Source: Planctomycetota bacterium
GTDB lineage: Bacteria; Planctomycetota; UBA1135; GCA-002686595
Assembly: GCA_002683825.1 (NCBI GenBank)
Contig: NYUD01000047.1
Coordinates: forward strand, 22,962 to 86,961
Reading direction: 5' to 3'
Length of the DNA: 64,000 bases
How positions within the stretch are numbered: position 1 is the first letter of the stretch; every line of letters begins with the position of its first letter. Positions 44,028-53,536 of this stretch are shown one piece after another. The notes beneath the pieces were generated by a model. That model was given only the letters and a program-made list of their open reading frames with translations. It ran no database searches and was not told where the DNA came from. The translations under genes and the position numbers were made by a program.

Positions 44028-45110
44028 TTGAAGAGTCACGTCGAGACCCTGCGCTGGGAAGGCGCCTCCCGCGGTGAACCGGGCTTCGTCCGAATGATCG
44101 AACAGACCCTCCTGCCTGGACAACACGTCGAGCTTTCCGTACGCAGCGTCGAGGAGATGGTCGACGCCATCTACCGCCTGGCGATTCGCGGCGCACCTGC
44201 GATCGGCATCGCCGCGGCCTACGGCGTTCTGCTTGGGATGCAGACTGCACAGGTCGAGGATGGCGACGATTTCCTGGGCCGGACCGGCGAGGTCTGTGCG
44301 ACCCTGGCCAAGGCGCGCCCGACGGCGGTCAACCTGTTCTGGGCCCTCGAGCGCATGCAGGAACGAGCTCGTCGCGACCACGCCCGGGGGGCGACACCCG
44401 ACGCCCTGCTCGAGGGGCTCTTCGAGGAAGCATTCGCCATTCAGCGCGAGGACGCGAAGCAGTGTCAGCGCATGGGAGAGCTGGGAGCCAAGTTCCTACG
44501 GGACGGAATGGTGGTCCTCACCCACTGCAATGCGGGGGCCCTCGCCACGGGCGGGATGGGGACGGCCCTGGCGCCGATCTACGTGGCCCACGGAGAGGGA
44601 AAAAAGATCGCTGTTTACGCCGACGAAACGCGCCCCTTGCTTCAAGGTGCCCGCCTCACGGCCTGGGAGCTGACCCAGGCGGGCGTCGAAGTCACGCTGA
44701 TTACCGACAACATGACCGCCAGCGTGATGCAGCAAGGAAAGATCGACGCGGTCTTCGTCGGTTCGGATCGCATCGCGCGTAACGGGGATGTGTGCAACAA
44801 GATCGGCACCTACGGCGTGGCGGTCCTGGCCCGCCAACACGGTATTCCTTTCTACGTCGTGGCACCCCTTTCCACCTTCGATCCCCAACTTGCGAGCGGA
44901 GCCGAGATCCCGATCGAGGAACGCCCCGGCAAGGAGGTCACCTTCGGCTTTGGGAAACGCACCGCCCCCGAGGGCGTACGCGTCTACAACCCCGCTTTCG
45001 ACGTCACCCCGGCGGAACTTGTCACCGCCATCGTGACGGAAGTCGGCGTGATCGAGGGCCCCACGATGGAACGAGTGGAAGAAGCTTTACGCCGCGGCGG
45101 GCGCATCTAG
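44028..45110 (+). CDS. mtnA: S-methyl-5-thioribose-1-phosphate isomerase
   Basis: An enzyme of the methionine salvage pathway converting MTR-1-P to MTRu-1-P. At 360 residues it has the usual length. Motifs are RGAPAIGIAAAYGVLLGM, RPTAVNLFWALERM, LTHCNAGALATGGMGTAL with the catalytic Cys, ADETRPLLQGARLTAWEL, and DAVFVGSDRIARNGDVCNKI with the catalytic Asp. The start is TTG at 44028 with GAGGAG about 15 bases upstream. It follows purE by 30 bases and may be co-transcribed. It resembles eIF2B-like proteins, but the motifs are those of MtnA. Confidence 0.95.
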   Translation: MKSHVETLRWEGASRGEPGFVRMIEQTLLPGQHVELSVRSVEEMVDAIYRLAIRGAPAIGIAAAYGVLLGMQTAQVEDGDDFLGRTGEVCATLAKARPTAVNLFWALERMQERARRDHARGATPDALLEGLFEEAFAIQREDAKQCQRMGELGAKFLRDGMVVLTHCNAGALATGGMGTALAPIYVAHGEGKKIAVYADETRPLLQGARLTAWELTQAGVEVTLITDNMTASVMQQGKIDAVFVGSDRIARNGDVCNKIGTYGVAVLARQHGIPFYVVAPLSTFDPQLASGAEIPIEERPGKEVTFGFGKRTAPEGVRVYNPAFDVTPAELVTAIVTEVGVIEGPTMERVEEALRRGGRI

Positions 45111-45190
45111 CGGTTCCAGCGGTGGACCCCAGATTGGGTTCAGTCCGGCTGTACCCGGGGCCGATTCAGGGAGCCTGATACGCACCGGCC

Positions 45191-45568
45191 ATGAGTACCT
45201 CCGCAAGCAACAACCCCGACGAAGAGCGCCCGAAGAAGCTCCGCGTCAGAACGCACACCCCTCGTCCGGACCAACTCACCTGTGAGACCTTCGAGTTCAT
45301 AACCGCCATCGACGAATACAAGCGTCGGCACATGCGTTCATTCCTGACCGACGAGGAGGTGCTCGAGATCGTCTACGATCTCGGCTATCGCCTGCCCGGA
45401 CGTTCCGATCTGAGGCGCAAACCGAAGGCGGACCAGATCGCGGGCTACCTCGCTGCACGCAAACGCTATCGCATCGAGCAGGGGCGACTGTTCCCCACAT
45501 GGAGCGAGGTTTTTACGTTGCTGTGTGGATTGGGCTACCGGCGCAGCGAAGAAAGCGGCGCGGCCTAG
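45191..45568 (+). CDS. Small conserved hypothetical with an internal tandem duplication
   Basis: A 125-residue basic protein with no known domain. Residues 34-67 and 84-117 are two copies of one motif exactly 50 residues apart. Identical positions include A39/A89, Y43/Y93, R49/R99, F51/F101, T53/T103, E56/E106, V57/V107 and the LGYR at 64-67/114-117. Each unit looks like two helices ending in LGYR, resembling small planctomycete proteins with a TWSEVL...LGYR ending, and could be a DNA- or protein-binding module. The stop shares CTAG with the convergent CobW-family gene. Function unknown. Confidence 0.75.
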   Translation: MSTSASNNPDEERPKKLRVRTHTPRPDQLTCETFEFITAIDEYKRRHMRSFLTDEEVLEIVYDLGYRLPGRSDLRRKPKADQIAGYLAARKRYRIEQGRLFPTWSEVFTLLCGLGYRRSEESGAA

Positions 45569-46545
45569 GTTCCGCGCAGCACGGCTCTCCAGCCCCGTCG
45601 TAGTTCCGCCTCGTCGAGATCGCGACCGATGAGCACGAGAACCGACGTCGCCGGCGGCGACTCGTCGCCGGGGCCGATCTGGAGCCACTGGTAGACGCCC
45701 TGGACGACGACCGAACGTTCCTCCCCGCGGCAGCTCAGCACGCCCTTCAGGCGCCAGATATCGTGCGATCTACGCGTTGCCAGAAACTGCAACCACAGCT
45801 TGAGCGTGTGTAGATCCAGCGCTTGGTCCGAGCGCAGCACCACGGTTCCCGCCCCCGGCGTGTGGGGCGTATGCACGGCATCAGGATCGATGTTGGCCGA
45901 GGCAAGGGGGCGTAGATCGAACACCCGCTCCGGCTGGATCTCGGCCCGGGCGGTGCGCTCGAGCTGAGCCAGCGCGTTGTGTTCTCGGATCGCCTGTTCG
46001 GCCCGATCCAGCTGATCACCAACCGCCCGGTCTGTGTGGTTCAGGAGAATCAAGTCGGCATAGCCAAGTTGTTCCCGCGCTTCGCCGTGCTGTTGTAGTT
46101 GTTCGGCGATCCGAGCCCCGTGGGCCAGGGCGACGACACCCGCCGCCCGTGCCTGGTCGGCCAGTTCCGGTTCCACGATCAGGGTCTGCAGCACCGGCCC
46201 CGGGGAAGCGAGTCCGGAGGTCTCGATGACGACACGGTCGATTGGTCGCGGGCGAATCAAGCGTCGGCGGCGGGCGAAGAGATCGATGAGGGCCTGCGCC
46301 AGGTCGCCCCGGATGGTGCAGCACACGCAGCCGTTTGCGAGCTCGATCAGCTCCTCGCAGGAACTCACGACGAGCCGGCCGTCGATGGGAACGGCGCCGA
46401 ACTCGTTGACCAGCACGGCGATGCGTGCGCCGTGCTGCCCGCTCAACAGGCGGTTGAGCAGGGTCGTCTTGCCGGCCCCGAGAAAACCGGTCACGACGTG
46501 TACGGGGACGGGCTGGGCACCCGCCGCGCTCCTGGAATCAGACAC
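45565..46545 (-). CDS. CobW/COG0523-family GTPase, metal chaperone
   Basis: A 326-residue G3E GTPase. Motifs are [11 protein letters not shown] (Walker A), NEFG, the metal-binding CVCC inside [12 protein letters not shown], and [12 protein letters not shown]. The G4 motif is NHTD instead of NKxD. The C-terminal CobW domain contains [10 protein letters not shown] and later [14 protein letters not shown]. Family members deliver Zn or other metals to proteins. The start is GTG at 46545 inside the end of glyA (8-base overlap), so it is coupled to glyA. The metal and client are not known. Confidence 0.88.
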   Translation of the reverse strand: MSDSRSAAGAQPVPVHVVTGFLGAGKTTLLNRLLSGQHGARIAVLVNEFGAVPIDGRLVVSSCEELIELANGCVCCTIRGDLAQALIDLFARRRRLIRPRPIDRVVIETSGLASPGPVLQTLIVEPELADQARAAGVVALAHGARIAEQLQQHGEAREQLGYADLILLNHTDRAVGDQLDRAEQAIREHNALAQLERTARAEIQPERVFDLRPLASANIDPDAVHTPHTPGAGTVVLRSDQALDLHTLKLWLQFLATRRSHDIWRLKGVLSCRGEERSVVVQGVYQWLQIGPGDESPPATSVLVLIGRDLDEAELRRGWRAVLRGT

Positions 46546-47788
46546 CGGCGACGGCAGGACGGATCGGGAAGGCCTCGCTCAGTTCGCCGACCGCCTTGCG
46601 CACGGACTCCAGGACCGCCCCATCCCCACGGGCCCCCAGAACTTCCGCGATCAGACCGCCCATGCGTTCCATCTCCACCGTGCCCAGGCCGCGCGTCGTA
46701 ACAGCGGCCGTGCCGATGCGAATACCGGAGGCCTTCATCGGCGGTTGTTCGTCGTAGGGGATCAGGTTCTTGTTGCAAGTGATGCACACAGCGCCGAGTT
46801 GTTCCTCCGCATCGGCACCGGTCAATCCCAGGGGCGTCACATCCACCAGCATCAAGTGGTTGTCGGTGCCCCCCGAAACGATGCGCAGACCGCGGTCCGC
46901 AAGGGTCGCCGCGAGGGCCGATGCATTGGCGACGACTTTGCCGGCGTATTCCCGATAGGAGGCGGAGTTGGCCTCGCGCAGGGCGACCGCCTTGGCTGCG
47001 ATCGCATGCATGAAGGGCCCACCCTGGCCGCCGGGGAAGACCGCGCTGTTGATCTTCTTGATCCACTCCTTTGTACAGAGGATCAGGCCTCCTCGAGGGC
47101 CGCGCAGCGTCTTGTGGGTAGTCATTGTCGTGACGTCCGCGTGTTCGACCGGCGACGGATGCACGCCCGCCGCCACCAGCCCGGCGATGTGCGCCATGTC
47201 CACCATGAAGTGCGCCCCGACCTCGCGCGCGATCGAGGCCAGGCCTTCGAAATCGATCGTGCGTGAATATGCGGACGCTCCTGCCATCAGGAGCTTGGGA
47301 CGCAGCTCAAGCGCCAGTTCGCGGACACGTTCGAGCTCGATTCGCTCGGTCTCACGCTCGACCCCGTAGGCATGGAAGTCGTAGAAGAGCCCGGAGAAGT
47401 TCTTCGGGTGACCGTGCGAAAGATGCCCCCCGTGATCCAGGGACATCGCCAGCACCCGATCGCCCCCTTGAATCAGGGCCATGAGGGCCGCCACGTTGGC
47501 CTGGGTGCCGCTGTGGGGTTGCACGTTCGTGTGACTGGCGCCGAAGAGATCCTTCGCTCGCTCGCGGCAGAGGTTCTCGACATCGTCCACGTGCTCGCAG
47601 CCGCCGTAGTACCTGCGGCCCGGGTAGCCCTCGGCGTACTTGTCCGTAAGGCAGCTGCCCATGGCGGCCATCACCTCGCACGAGGTGTGATTTTCCGAGG
47701 CGATCAGCTCGAGATGGCTCTCCTGGCGCAGTGCCTCGGCACCCACCGCCCGCCAGAGGAGGTCGTCTCGGAACGATTCTTGCGTCAT
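46538..47788 (-). CDS. glyA: Serine hydroxymethyltransferase
   Basis: A PLP enzyme converting serine and THF to glycine and methylene-THF. At 416 residues it has the usual length. Motifs are ELIASENHTSCEVMAAMGS, TDKYAEGYPGRRYYGG, VQPHSGTQANVAA, and TTHKTLRGPRGG with the PLP lysine. The ATG at 47788 has GGAG about 11 bases upstream and starts the conserved N-terminus; a much longer frame upstream is the shadow of the DUF1573 gene. cobW-family gene follows with overlap. Confidence 0.97.
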   Translation of the reverse strand: MTQESFRDDLLWRAVGAEALRQESHLELIASENHTSCEVMAAMGSCLTDKYAEGYPGRRYYGGCEHVDDVENLCRERAKDLFGASHTNVQPHSGTQANVAALMALIQGGDRVLAMSLDHGGHLSHGHPKNFSGLFYDFHAYGVERETERIELERVRELALELRPKLLMAGASAYSRTIDFEGLASIAREVGAHFMVDMAHIAGLVAAGVHPSPVEHADVTTMTTHKTLRGPRGGLILCTKEWIKKINSAVFPGGQGGPFMHAIAAKAVALREANSASYREYAGKVVANASALAATLADRGLRIVSGGTDNHLMLVDVTPLGLTGADAEEQLGAVCITCNKNLIPYDEQPPMKASGIRIGTAAVTTRGLGTVEMERMGGLIAEVLGARGDGAVLESVRKAVGELSEAFPIRPAVAGV

Positions 47789-47813
47789 GACGCTAGCTCT
47801 CCGGTGTCCACAG

Positions 47814-47831
47814 GAGCCAATATTCTGGCTC
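47814..47831. promoter_or_regulatory. Dyad in the divergent glyA / DUF1573 promoter region
   Basis: GAGCCA (47814-47819) and TGGCTC (47826-47831) flank the AT-rich ATATTC. It is the only AT-rich spot in the 84-base gap between the divergent starts, and could be an operator overlapping a -10 element (TATTCT). No -35 was recognised. Confidence 0.35.
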
Positions 47832-47872
47832 TTCCGGGAAGGTGGATCGACCTCGGCCACCAGGAATCTACG

Positions 47873-49132
47873 ATGGCTGCACGCATGATACCTCCTTCGA
47901 CCCCCACATTCCCCGGGCCCAGGGCTCCCCGTTACCGCTGGATCGCTCTTTTCCTGAGCTCCTCCGCAGGTGCGTTTTCGCTCGTTGCCTGTGATTCGGC
48001 GGCCGAAAGCGCAACGATCTCCCAGGGTGGAGGCCTGGTCTTTCTCCTCGATTCGACGAGCACGACCGAGCACTCTCTGTTGCGCCCGGACGGCACCTAC
48101 GTGCCACGCCCGAACTTCCACGATTTCGGGAGCGTTGCGGATGGAGAGAAGCCCTCCTACGTCTTCCGCATGCGCAACACCGATCCCATCCCGCTGGCAA
48201 TCAAGAGGATCAATCCCAGCTGCGGCTGCACGGTGCCGTCGGTCCGCTACCTCGCTGACGACGGGCAATACGTGCGTGGCCTCGCACGAACGATCGGTGA
48301 CAAGCCCCTCCTGGTCGTCCCGTCGGACGCCGTCCTCGAGATCGAGCTGCGGGTGGACTCGAACGAGATCAAGACCAAGAACGCGGACAAGCTCCTGACC
48401 GTAACCATCTCGACGGACTCGCCCAACGGCTACTACATCAACCTCGAAGCTCACATCCTCGTCGAAACCCCCTTCAATGTGGTGCCCAGCTCCATGCGGA
48501 TGGGACGTATCCCCCAGAGCGCCGGAGGTGAGGGTTCGGTCGAAATCGTTCCCGCCCTCGGCTTTCGTCGGCGCGTGACGGAGATCCTGCAGCTGCCGGA
48601 CGACATGCAGGCCGAGCTCGCCTACGCGGATTTTCTGGGGATCGACAAGTGGACGCTGACGGCCCGCTTCAACGGCCCCCTCGATCCCGGACGCCATGCT
48701 TGCGAAATCCTGGTGGGAACGGAAACCGAGGACGGCGAACCGGGCCCCCCGATCCGGGTCAGCGTACTGGCCACGGTCGTGGAAGACATGCAGTTCGAGC
48801 CAGGGCGCTTCGTCTTCCGGGCTGCCGATGGAGAGCGCTTCACGGTGCGTCTGCGTACACTCCTTGAAGGACATCGGTTTGCGATCCTCGAGGCGGAAGT
48901 GGCCCCCGAGCATGCACGGGCCCTCTCTGTCCATTTCGAGAAGGAAGGCGCAGGGAGCGACGGGCGCGCCGCCACGTGGCTCCTGACCTTGGCGTTCCGG
49001 AAAAGCGACACGGAATGGGACTATCCCCTGCGCGGGGAAGTGCGTATCGCACTGAACGATCCGCAACACGAAGAGCTACGCCTGGGCTACGTGATCCACG
49101 AGCCCCAGGACCCGGCGCGCTCCGGGGGCTGA
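47873..49132 (+). CDS. DUF1573 lipoprotein
   Basis: A 419-residue protein. The leader ends GAFSLVACDS, a good lipobox. A DUF1573 beta-domain follows: HDFGSVADGEKPSYVFRMRN, then PSCGCTVPS with the two conserved cysteines. The remainder is beta-rich and Ig-like, with no catalytic motif. The family is abundant in Planctomycetes and Bacteroidetes; its function is not established. The ATG at 47873 has AGGA eight bases upstream and fits the leader; the longer upstream frame is antisense to glyA. Surrounded by minus-strand genes, it is probably transcribed alone. Confidence 0.85.
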   Translation: MAARMIPPSTPTFPGPRAPRYRWIALFLSSSAGAFSLVACDSAAESATISQGGGLVFLLDSTSTTEHSLLRPDGTYVPRPNFHDFGSVADGEKPSYVFRMRNTDPIPLAIKRINPSCGCTVPSVRYLADDGQYVRGLARTIGDKPLLVVPSDAVLEIELRVDSNEIKTKNADKLLTVTISTDSPNGYYINLEAHILVETPFNVVPSSMRMGRIPQSAGGEGSVEIVPALGFRRRVTEILQLPDDMQAELAYADFLGIDKWTLTARFNGPLDPGRHACEILVGTETEDGEPGPPIRVSVLATVVEDMQFEPGRFVFRAADGERFTVRLRTLLEGHRFAILEAEVAPEHARALSVHFEKEGAGSDGRAATWLLTLAFRKSDTEWDYPLRGEVRIALNDPQHEELRLGYVIHEPQDPARSGG

Positions 49133-49169
49133 GAGCCACCACGGCGTGTCGGCTCCCGCGAGCCTATCG

Positions 49170-50372
49170 TTACTGCTGCTGCGGCAGGCGCACCTTCACG
49201 AAGCGTCGCTTGCCGACCTGCAGCAGCAGTCCGTCCTCCGGTGGTGACATCGCGGTCATGGGTTCTCGCACCGCTTCGCCGTTGACCTTGACACCGCCCT
49301 GTCCGACGAGGCGTCGTGCCTCGGAGCTGGACTTGACCAGGCCTACATCCCTCAGGAGGACGGCCAGAGGCACGCCTTCGGCGGGCCAGTCGGCTGCGTA
49401 GATGTGTTCCGGAATGTCGCTCGGAAGCTCCCGGTTCACGAAGCGCCGGTCGAATTCGGCCCGCGCTTCGACGGCGACGGACTCTCCGTAGAGCCAGCTG
49501 ACCACCTCCTGGGCGAGTCGCGCCTTGGCCGCCCGCGGGTGGCCGGAGAGAATTTTCGTGACCTCGTCGCTCTCCAAGCTTGTCAGCAGCTCGAACCACT
49601 CGGCCATGTCCTCGTCGGGCATGCTCATCGTCTTGCCGAACATGTCATCCGACAGATCGGTCAAGCCGATCGCGTTGCCGTAGGACTTGCTCATCTTGCG
49701 ACCGTCCGTGCCATTGATGAGGGGTGTGGTGATGACGATCTGGGGCTCCTGGCCCACCTGCTCCTGGAGCTGGCGCCCCACCAGCAGATTGAACAGTTGA
49801 TCGGTGCCACCCAATTCGACGTCAGCTTTCAATTCGACAGAGTCCCAGCCCTGCATCAGAGGGTAGAGGAATTCGTGGATGCCGATCGGTTCGCAGGCAC
49901 CGAGTCGCTTCTGGAAGGTGTCGCGCTGAATCATCTGCGCGACGGTCATGCGCGCCGTCAGATTCAGGACATCTCCGAAGCTCATCTTGTCGAACCACTC
50001 GGTGTTGTAGCGCACCTCGGTGCGTTCCATGTCGAGAACGATCGCTGCTTGCTCCGTGTAGGTCTTCAGGTTCTCCTTCACCTCTTCCCGAGTCAGTTGC
50101 GGGCGTAGTTTGTTCCGCCCCGAAGGGTCCCCCACCATGGCCGTCGCCTCGCCGACCAAGAGGATCACTCGATGCCCGAGCTCCTGAAGGCTGCTCAACT
50201 TGCGTAGCACGACGGCGTGCCCTAAATGAAGGTCCCGGGAACTGGGATCGAGCCCGAACTTGATCCGCAATCCGTCGGAGCCCGAGCGTTCGAGTTTCTT
50301 GACGAGCTCTTCCTCATTGACGAGGTCGACGACACCACGCCGGAATACGCAGAGATGCTCCTGAAGGTTCAT
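49170..50372 (-). CDS. tyrS: Tyrosyl-tRNA synthetase
   Basis: A class I synthetase of 400 residues. The HIGH motif is HLGH in DLHLGHAVVLRKL and the KMSKS loop is GRKMSKSYGN. The C-terminal S4 RNA-binding domain reads SSSEARRLVGQGGVKVNG. The sequence is of the TyrZ-like shorter type. ATG at 50372 is used; GTG at 50378 overlapping the upstream stop (GTGA) is an equal alternative that adds two residues. Confidence 0.95.
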   Translation of the reverse strand: MNLQEHLCVFRRGVVDLVNEEELVKKLERSGSDGLRIKFGLDPSSRDLHLGHAVVLRKLSSLQELGHRVILLVGEATAMVGDPSGRNKLRPQLTREEVKENLKTYTEQAAIVLDMERTEVRYNTEWFDKMSFGDVLNLTARMTVAQMIQRDTFQKRLGACEPIGIHEFLYPLMQGWDSVELKADVELGGTDQLFNLLVGRQLQEQVGQEPQIVITTPLINGTDGRKMSKSYGNAIGLTDLSDDMFGKTMSMPDEDMAEWFELLTSLESDEVTKILSGHPRAAKARLAQEVVSWLYGESVAVEARAEFDRRFVNRELPSDIPEHIYAADWPAEGVPLAVLLRDVGLVKSSSEARRLVGQGGVKVNGEAVREPMTAMSPPEDGLLLQVGKRRFVKVRLPQQQ

Positions 50373-50374
50373 GC

Positions 50375-51415
50375 TCACGGTAAATAGAGGGAATCTCGCC
50401 CGGAAATGGGGCCTGGGATGGGAGGAGTGACGGGTGGAAGGTCGAGCACAGCACGCTTCTCCACGGCCTTCAGCCGAGCCTTCAGGTATTGATTCCAGGC
50501 CAATGCTTCCCCGCCGAGTTGAGTGTTGTGGGTCAACCAGCGCAATGCCGGCGCAGCGCTTTGAATCCGTTCGGGATCCGTCCGTGCCCACCGTTCGACG
50601 TGGGGCGCAACGCCCCGTATCGCGCTGTCTGTGTGTTCAGGAAGGACGCGCACGGCGTGCTCGAGGAGCACGGCGGTTTCCAGAGCGCTTTCGGCCCCGA
50701 AAAGGCGGGCCAGCTCTTCGGGAGAAACCGGCTTCTCTGCACTCAGCTCGCAGAGGCGCATGCGTTCGCAGGGGGCGATCTGGATGTTAGCGGCGGGGAA
50801 ACACTGGTCATTGCGGTAGATCTCACCGGAGCGGGCGTAGAGCTGCCAGCGCTCGCGGACCGCCAGGAAGCGACCGATCGGTAAGGTGTAATCGAACAGG
50901 TCGAGCTCGCGACGTGCTCTGGGAGCGAGCTCGAGGTCACTCAGCACGCGGAGCACACGGGTGTCGTACTCGCTTCTTTCCGTGCCCTCGGGGTCGACGG
51001 CGAGACGGAAGCGGCTCAGATCCGCCGGCGGCAAATGTAGCCGCAATTCCTCTCGGCCCAGATTCTCGATCGTGAGTACGAGACGATAGCGACCGGACTC
51101 GCCCCGGGGTTCGCTGGACAGGCCCAGCTCGAGCCGGGAGACGAGGTCACGGCCGACGAGCACTTGTTCGAAGCCCTTGGCGAAACGCTCCTCGTCGGCG
51201 GATAGAGCGAACAGACGCAGGCGGACGAGAAGCGCCTGGCCCATACCCTGGTCTCCGTCTTCGATCGCGCCCGCAAGGGCGGCGAAGATCGAGCGGTGAG
51301 CCGGCGCTACACCGGTGGCCGGAGCCCGCTCCGCGGGCCCCTTGCGCTCCATATCCCCTACACAGGCGGCGCCTGCAAACGCCACCAGCAACAGGAACCG
51401 GGAGGCCTGCAGCAA
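50375..51415 (-). CDS. Hypothetical lipoprotein
   Basis: A 346-residue protein. The leader LLQASRFLLLVAFAGAAC ends in a lipobox-like site. Helical segments at about 40-90 are followed by a beta-rich domain (YRLVLTIENLGREELRLHLP, then DTRVLRVLSDLELAPRARRE) resembling Ig-like folds, and a helical C-terminus. No known family was recognised. The start is taken as TTG at 51415, with GGGAGG nine bases upstream and beyond the rpsA stop; GTG at 51463 inside rpsA is the alternative. The long Arg-rich N-terminus in the same frame is the shadow of the rpsA tail. Lies between rpsA and tyrS. Confidence 0.65.
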   Translation of the reverse strand: MLQASRFLLLVAFAGAACVGDMERKGPAERAPATGVAPAHRSIFAALAGAIEDGDQGMGQALLVRLRLFALSADEERFAKGFEQVLVGRDLVSRLELGLSSEPRGESGRYRLVLTIENLGREELRLHLPPADLSRFRLAVDPEGTERSEYDTRVLRVLSDLELAPRARRELDLFDYTLPIGRFLAVRERWQLYARSGEIYRNDQCFPAANIQIAPCERMRLCELSAEKPVSPEELARLFGAESALETAVLLEHAVRVLPEHTDSAIRGVAPHVERWARTDPERIQSAAPALRWLTHNTQLGGEALAWNQYLKARLKAVEKRAVLDLPPVTPPIPGPISGRDSLYLP

Positions 51416-51440
51416 GGCCGCAGGCCTCCCGAGCTGCGAT

Positions 51441-53426
51441 TCACTCTTTTGGAGATTCCCCACCGTCCTCGGCTGGAGCCTCCGCTGCGACCTCCGGTGC
51501 AACCTCCGGTGCAACCTCCGGTGCGACCTCCGGTGCGGCCTCCGCTGCGGCCTCCGGTGCGACCTCCGCTGCGGCCTCCGGTGCGGCCTCCGCCTTCTCT
51601 TCAGCCGCTTCCGGTACGGGGGCGGCGGTTTCTTTACGTTCTTCAGTGAGCGCCGGGGCTGCCACGGCGGCTTCTTCCATGGTCGAAGTGCCGACCGGCG
51701 CTCCGTCCTCGGACTCCAGGATCTCGACCACCGGCGGAGACTTCTTGGCCTCGGCCGCGATCGCCTCGTTCTCTTCAAAGTCCGCGTGAACGAAGGAGAG
51801 ACCGATCTTGCGCTCTTCGGTGTCGACGCGGATTACGCGCACCTCGATCTTCATGCCGGGTGCGACCACTTCTTCGGGCGAGGTGATCTTGCTATCCGTC
51901 AGCTCGGAGATGTGCAAGAGGCCTTCGAGATCCTCTTCAAGCTTCACGAACACACCGAAGTTGGTGATCTTCGTGACGTACCCCGAGAGCAGGTCGCCGA
52001 TGTGGTAGTTGCTCGGAATTTGCTCGAGCCACGGGTCGTTGGTCAATTGCTTGAGACCGAGTGCGATGCGCTTCTTGGTCGTGTCGACCGAGAGAACGAC
52101 GCACCGCATCTTGTCGCCTTTGCGAACGACCTCCGAGGGGTGTGAGACCTTCTTGGTCCAGCTCATGTCGGAGATGTGCAAGAGGCCATCGATGCCTTCC
52201 TCGATTTCGATGAAGGCGCCGTAGGTCGTGAGATTTCGAACCGTACCCTCGATGATCGTTCCCGGAGGGTAGTGACCCTCGACGAGCTCCCAGGGGTTCG
52301 TCTCGGCTTGTTTCATGCCGAGCGAAATCTCCTGCTTTTCCAGGTCGATCTCGAGCACGAGAACCTCGACACGATCCCCGGGGCTGACGAGTTCGGAGGG
52401 GTGGTTGACGCGTTTGGTCCAGGACATCTCGGAGATGTGAACCAAACCCTCGACACCGTCCTCCAACTTCACAAAGGCGCCGTAGGTCATGATGTTCACG
52501 ACCTCGCCAATGTGGCGCGATTCGACCGGGTAGCGAGTCTCGATACCGTCCCACGGGGATGCGGATTTCTGCTTGAGACCCAGGGCGATGCGTTCGCGCT
52601 CGAAGTCGACCCGCAGCACCTTGATTTCGATCTCCTGACCCAGCTCGACCATCTCGGAGGGATGGCGCACACGGCCCCACGACATGTCGGTGATGTGCAG
52701 CAGGCCATCGATGCCGCCCAGGTCCACGAACACGCCGAAGTCAGCGATGTTCTTGATGGTTCCCATGCGGACCTGACCTTCTTTGATGTCCTTGAGCAGC
52801 TCTTCCTTCTGACGCTGACGCTCCTCTTCGAGCAGCTTGCGGCGCGAAACCACTACGTTCATACGCTCCGGATCGATCTTGATGATCCGAGCCCGGATCG
52901 CCTCGCCGATGAAATCGGAGATGTCGTGGGTGCGGCGCAGGTTGACCTGCGAGGCCGGTAGGAAGACGTTGACCCCTTCCACGTCGACCAGGAGGCCTCC
53001 CTTGATCTTGCGCTGACAGATACCCTGGACTTCGTCGCCCTCGTTGTGTTTCTGGGCCAGGTGTTCCCAGGCGCGTAGACGGTCGGCCCGGCGCTTGGAC
53101 AGCAGTGCGGTGTCGTCATCGCCCAGGCCGTCGTAGAAGACCTCGTAAGTATCTCCGGTCGTGGGCAAGACGTCGCCGAACTCGGAAATCGCGATCGAGC
53201 CCTCGGACTTGCCGCCGATATCCAGAACGACGAAGCCCGTGCGCTGGTCGACGGAATCGACCCTCGCCTTGACGATCGAGCCGACCGCAACCGGGGCGAT
53301 GGTACCGCTCAACTTTTCGTCGAGCGCCTGCTCATCGATGCCACCGAGTGCGGCCTCTACGCGCCGGTCGAGCTCTTCAACATCGAGCTCGTATTTCTTG
53401 ACGCGATGGGAAGTGGAAATGGTCAT
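51441..53426 (-). CDS. rpsA: 30S ribosomal protein S1
   Basis: A 661-residue protein with six S1 OB-fold domains starting near 48, 132, 216, 303, 390 and 476 (for example ADFGVFVDLGGIDGLLHITD and TYGAFVKLEDGVEGLVHISE). S1 helps mRNA binding to the ribosome. The C-terminal tail from about 603 to 652 is an Ala/Pro/Glu repeat of EVAP and EAAAE units, probably disordered. The start MTISTSHRVKKYELDV is clear. It follows plsC by 110 bases; cmk-plsC-rpsA clustering is a known bacterial arrangement. Confidence 0.96.
   Translation of the reverse strand: MTISTSHRVKKYELDVEELDRRVEAALGGIDEQALDEKLSGTIAPVAVGSIVKARVDSVDQRTGFVVLDIGGKSEGSIAISEFGDVLPTTGDTYEVFYDGLGDDDTALLSKRRADRLRAWEHLAQKHNEGDEVQGICQRKIKGGLLVDVEGVNVFLPASQVNLRRTHDISDFIGEAIRARIIKIDPERMNVVVSRRKLLEEERQRQKEELLKDIKEGQVRMGTIKNIADFGVFVDLGGIDGLLHITDMSWGRVRHPSEMVELGQEIEIKVLRVDFERERIALGLKQKSASPWDGIETRYPVESRHIGEVVNIMTYGAFVKLEDGVEGLVHISEMSWTKRVNHPSELVSPGDRVEVLVLEIDLEKQEISLGMKQAETNPWELVEGHYPPGTIIEGTVRNLTTYGAFIEIEEGIDGLLHISDMSWTKKVSHPSEVVRKGDKMRCVVLSVDTTKKRIALGLKQLTNDPWLEQIPSNYHIGDLLSGYVTKITNFGVFVKLEEDLEGLLHISELTDSKITSPEEVVAPGMKIEVRVIRVDTEERKIGLSFVHADFEENEAIAAEAKKSPPVVEILESEDGAPVGTSTMEEAAVAAPALTEERKETAAPVPEAAEEKAEAAPEAAAEVAPEAAAEAAPEVAPEVAPEVAPEVAAEAPAEDGGESPKE
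51471..51620 (-). repeat. Short tandem repeat in the rpsA 3' end
   Basis: Imperfect 12- to 15-base units (for example CCTCCGGTGCGA on the plus strand) encode the EVAPEVAP and PEAAAE tail of S1. The repeat could change length by slippage or recombination without a frameshift when whole codon units are lost. Confidence 0.8.
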
Positions 53427-53536
53427 GGGTTTTAGTGAGTGGGATTTTCAGAGGGTTCTAAGGGCTTGATAAATCAGTTGACAGGCCGACGCTCCTCAGG
53501 AGCATGCGGTGTTCGTTCGGTGCTGGGCACGGGCCA

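Noticed and set aside
51471..51620. CRISPR-like array
   Set aside because: Units are too short, lack spacers, and encode the S1 C-terminus in frame.
51315..52145. Plus-strand frame rich in LRCDLRC-like repeats
   Set aside because: It is the shadow of the rpsA tail repeat; the minus frame encodes S1 domains.
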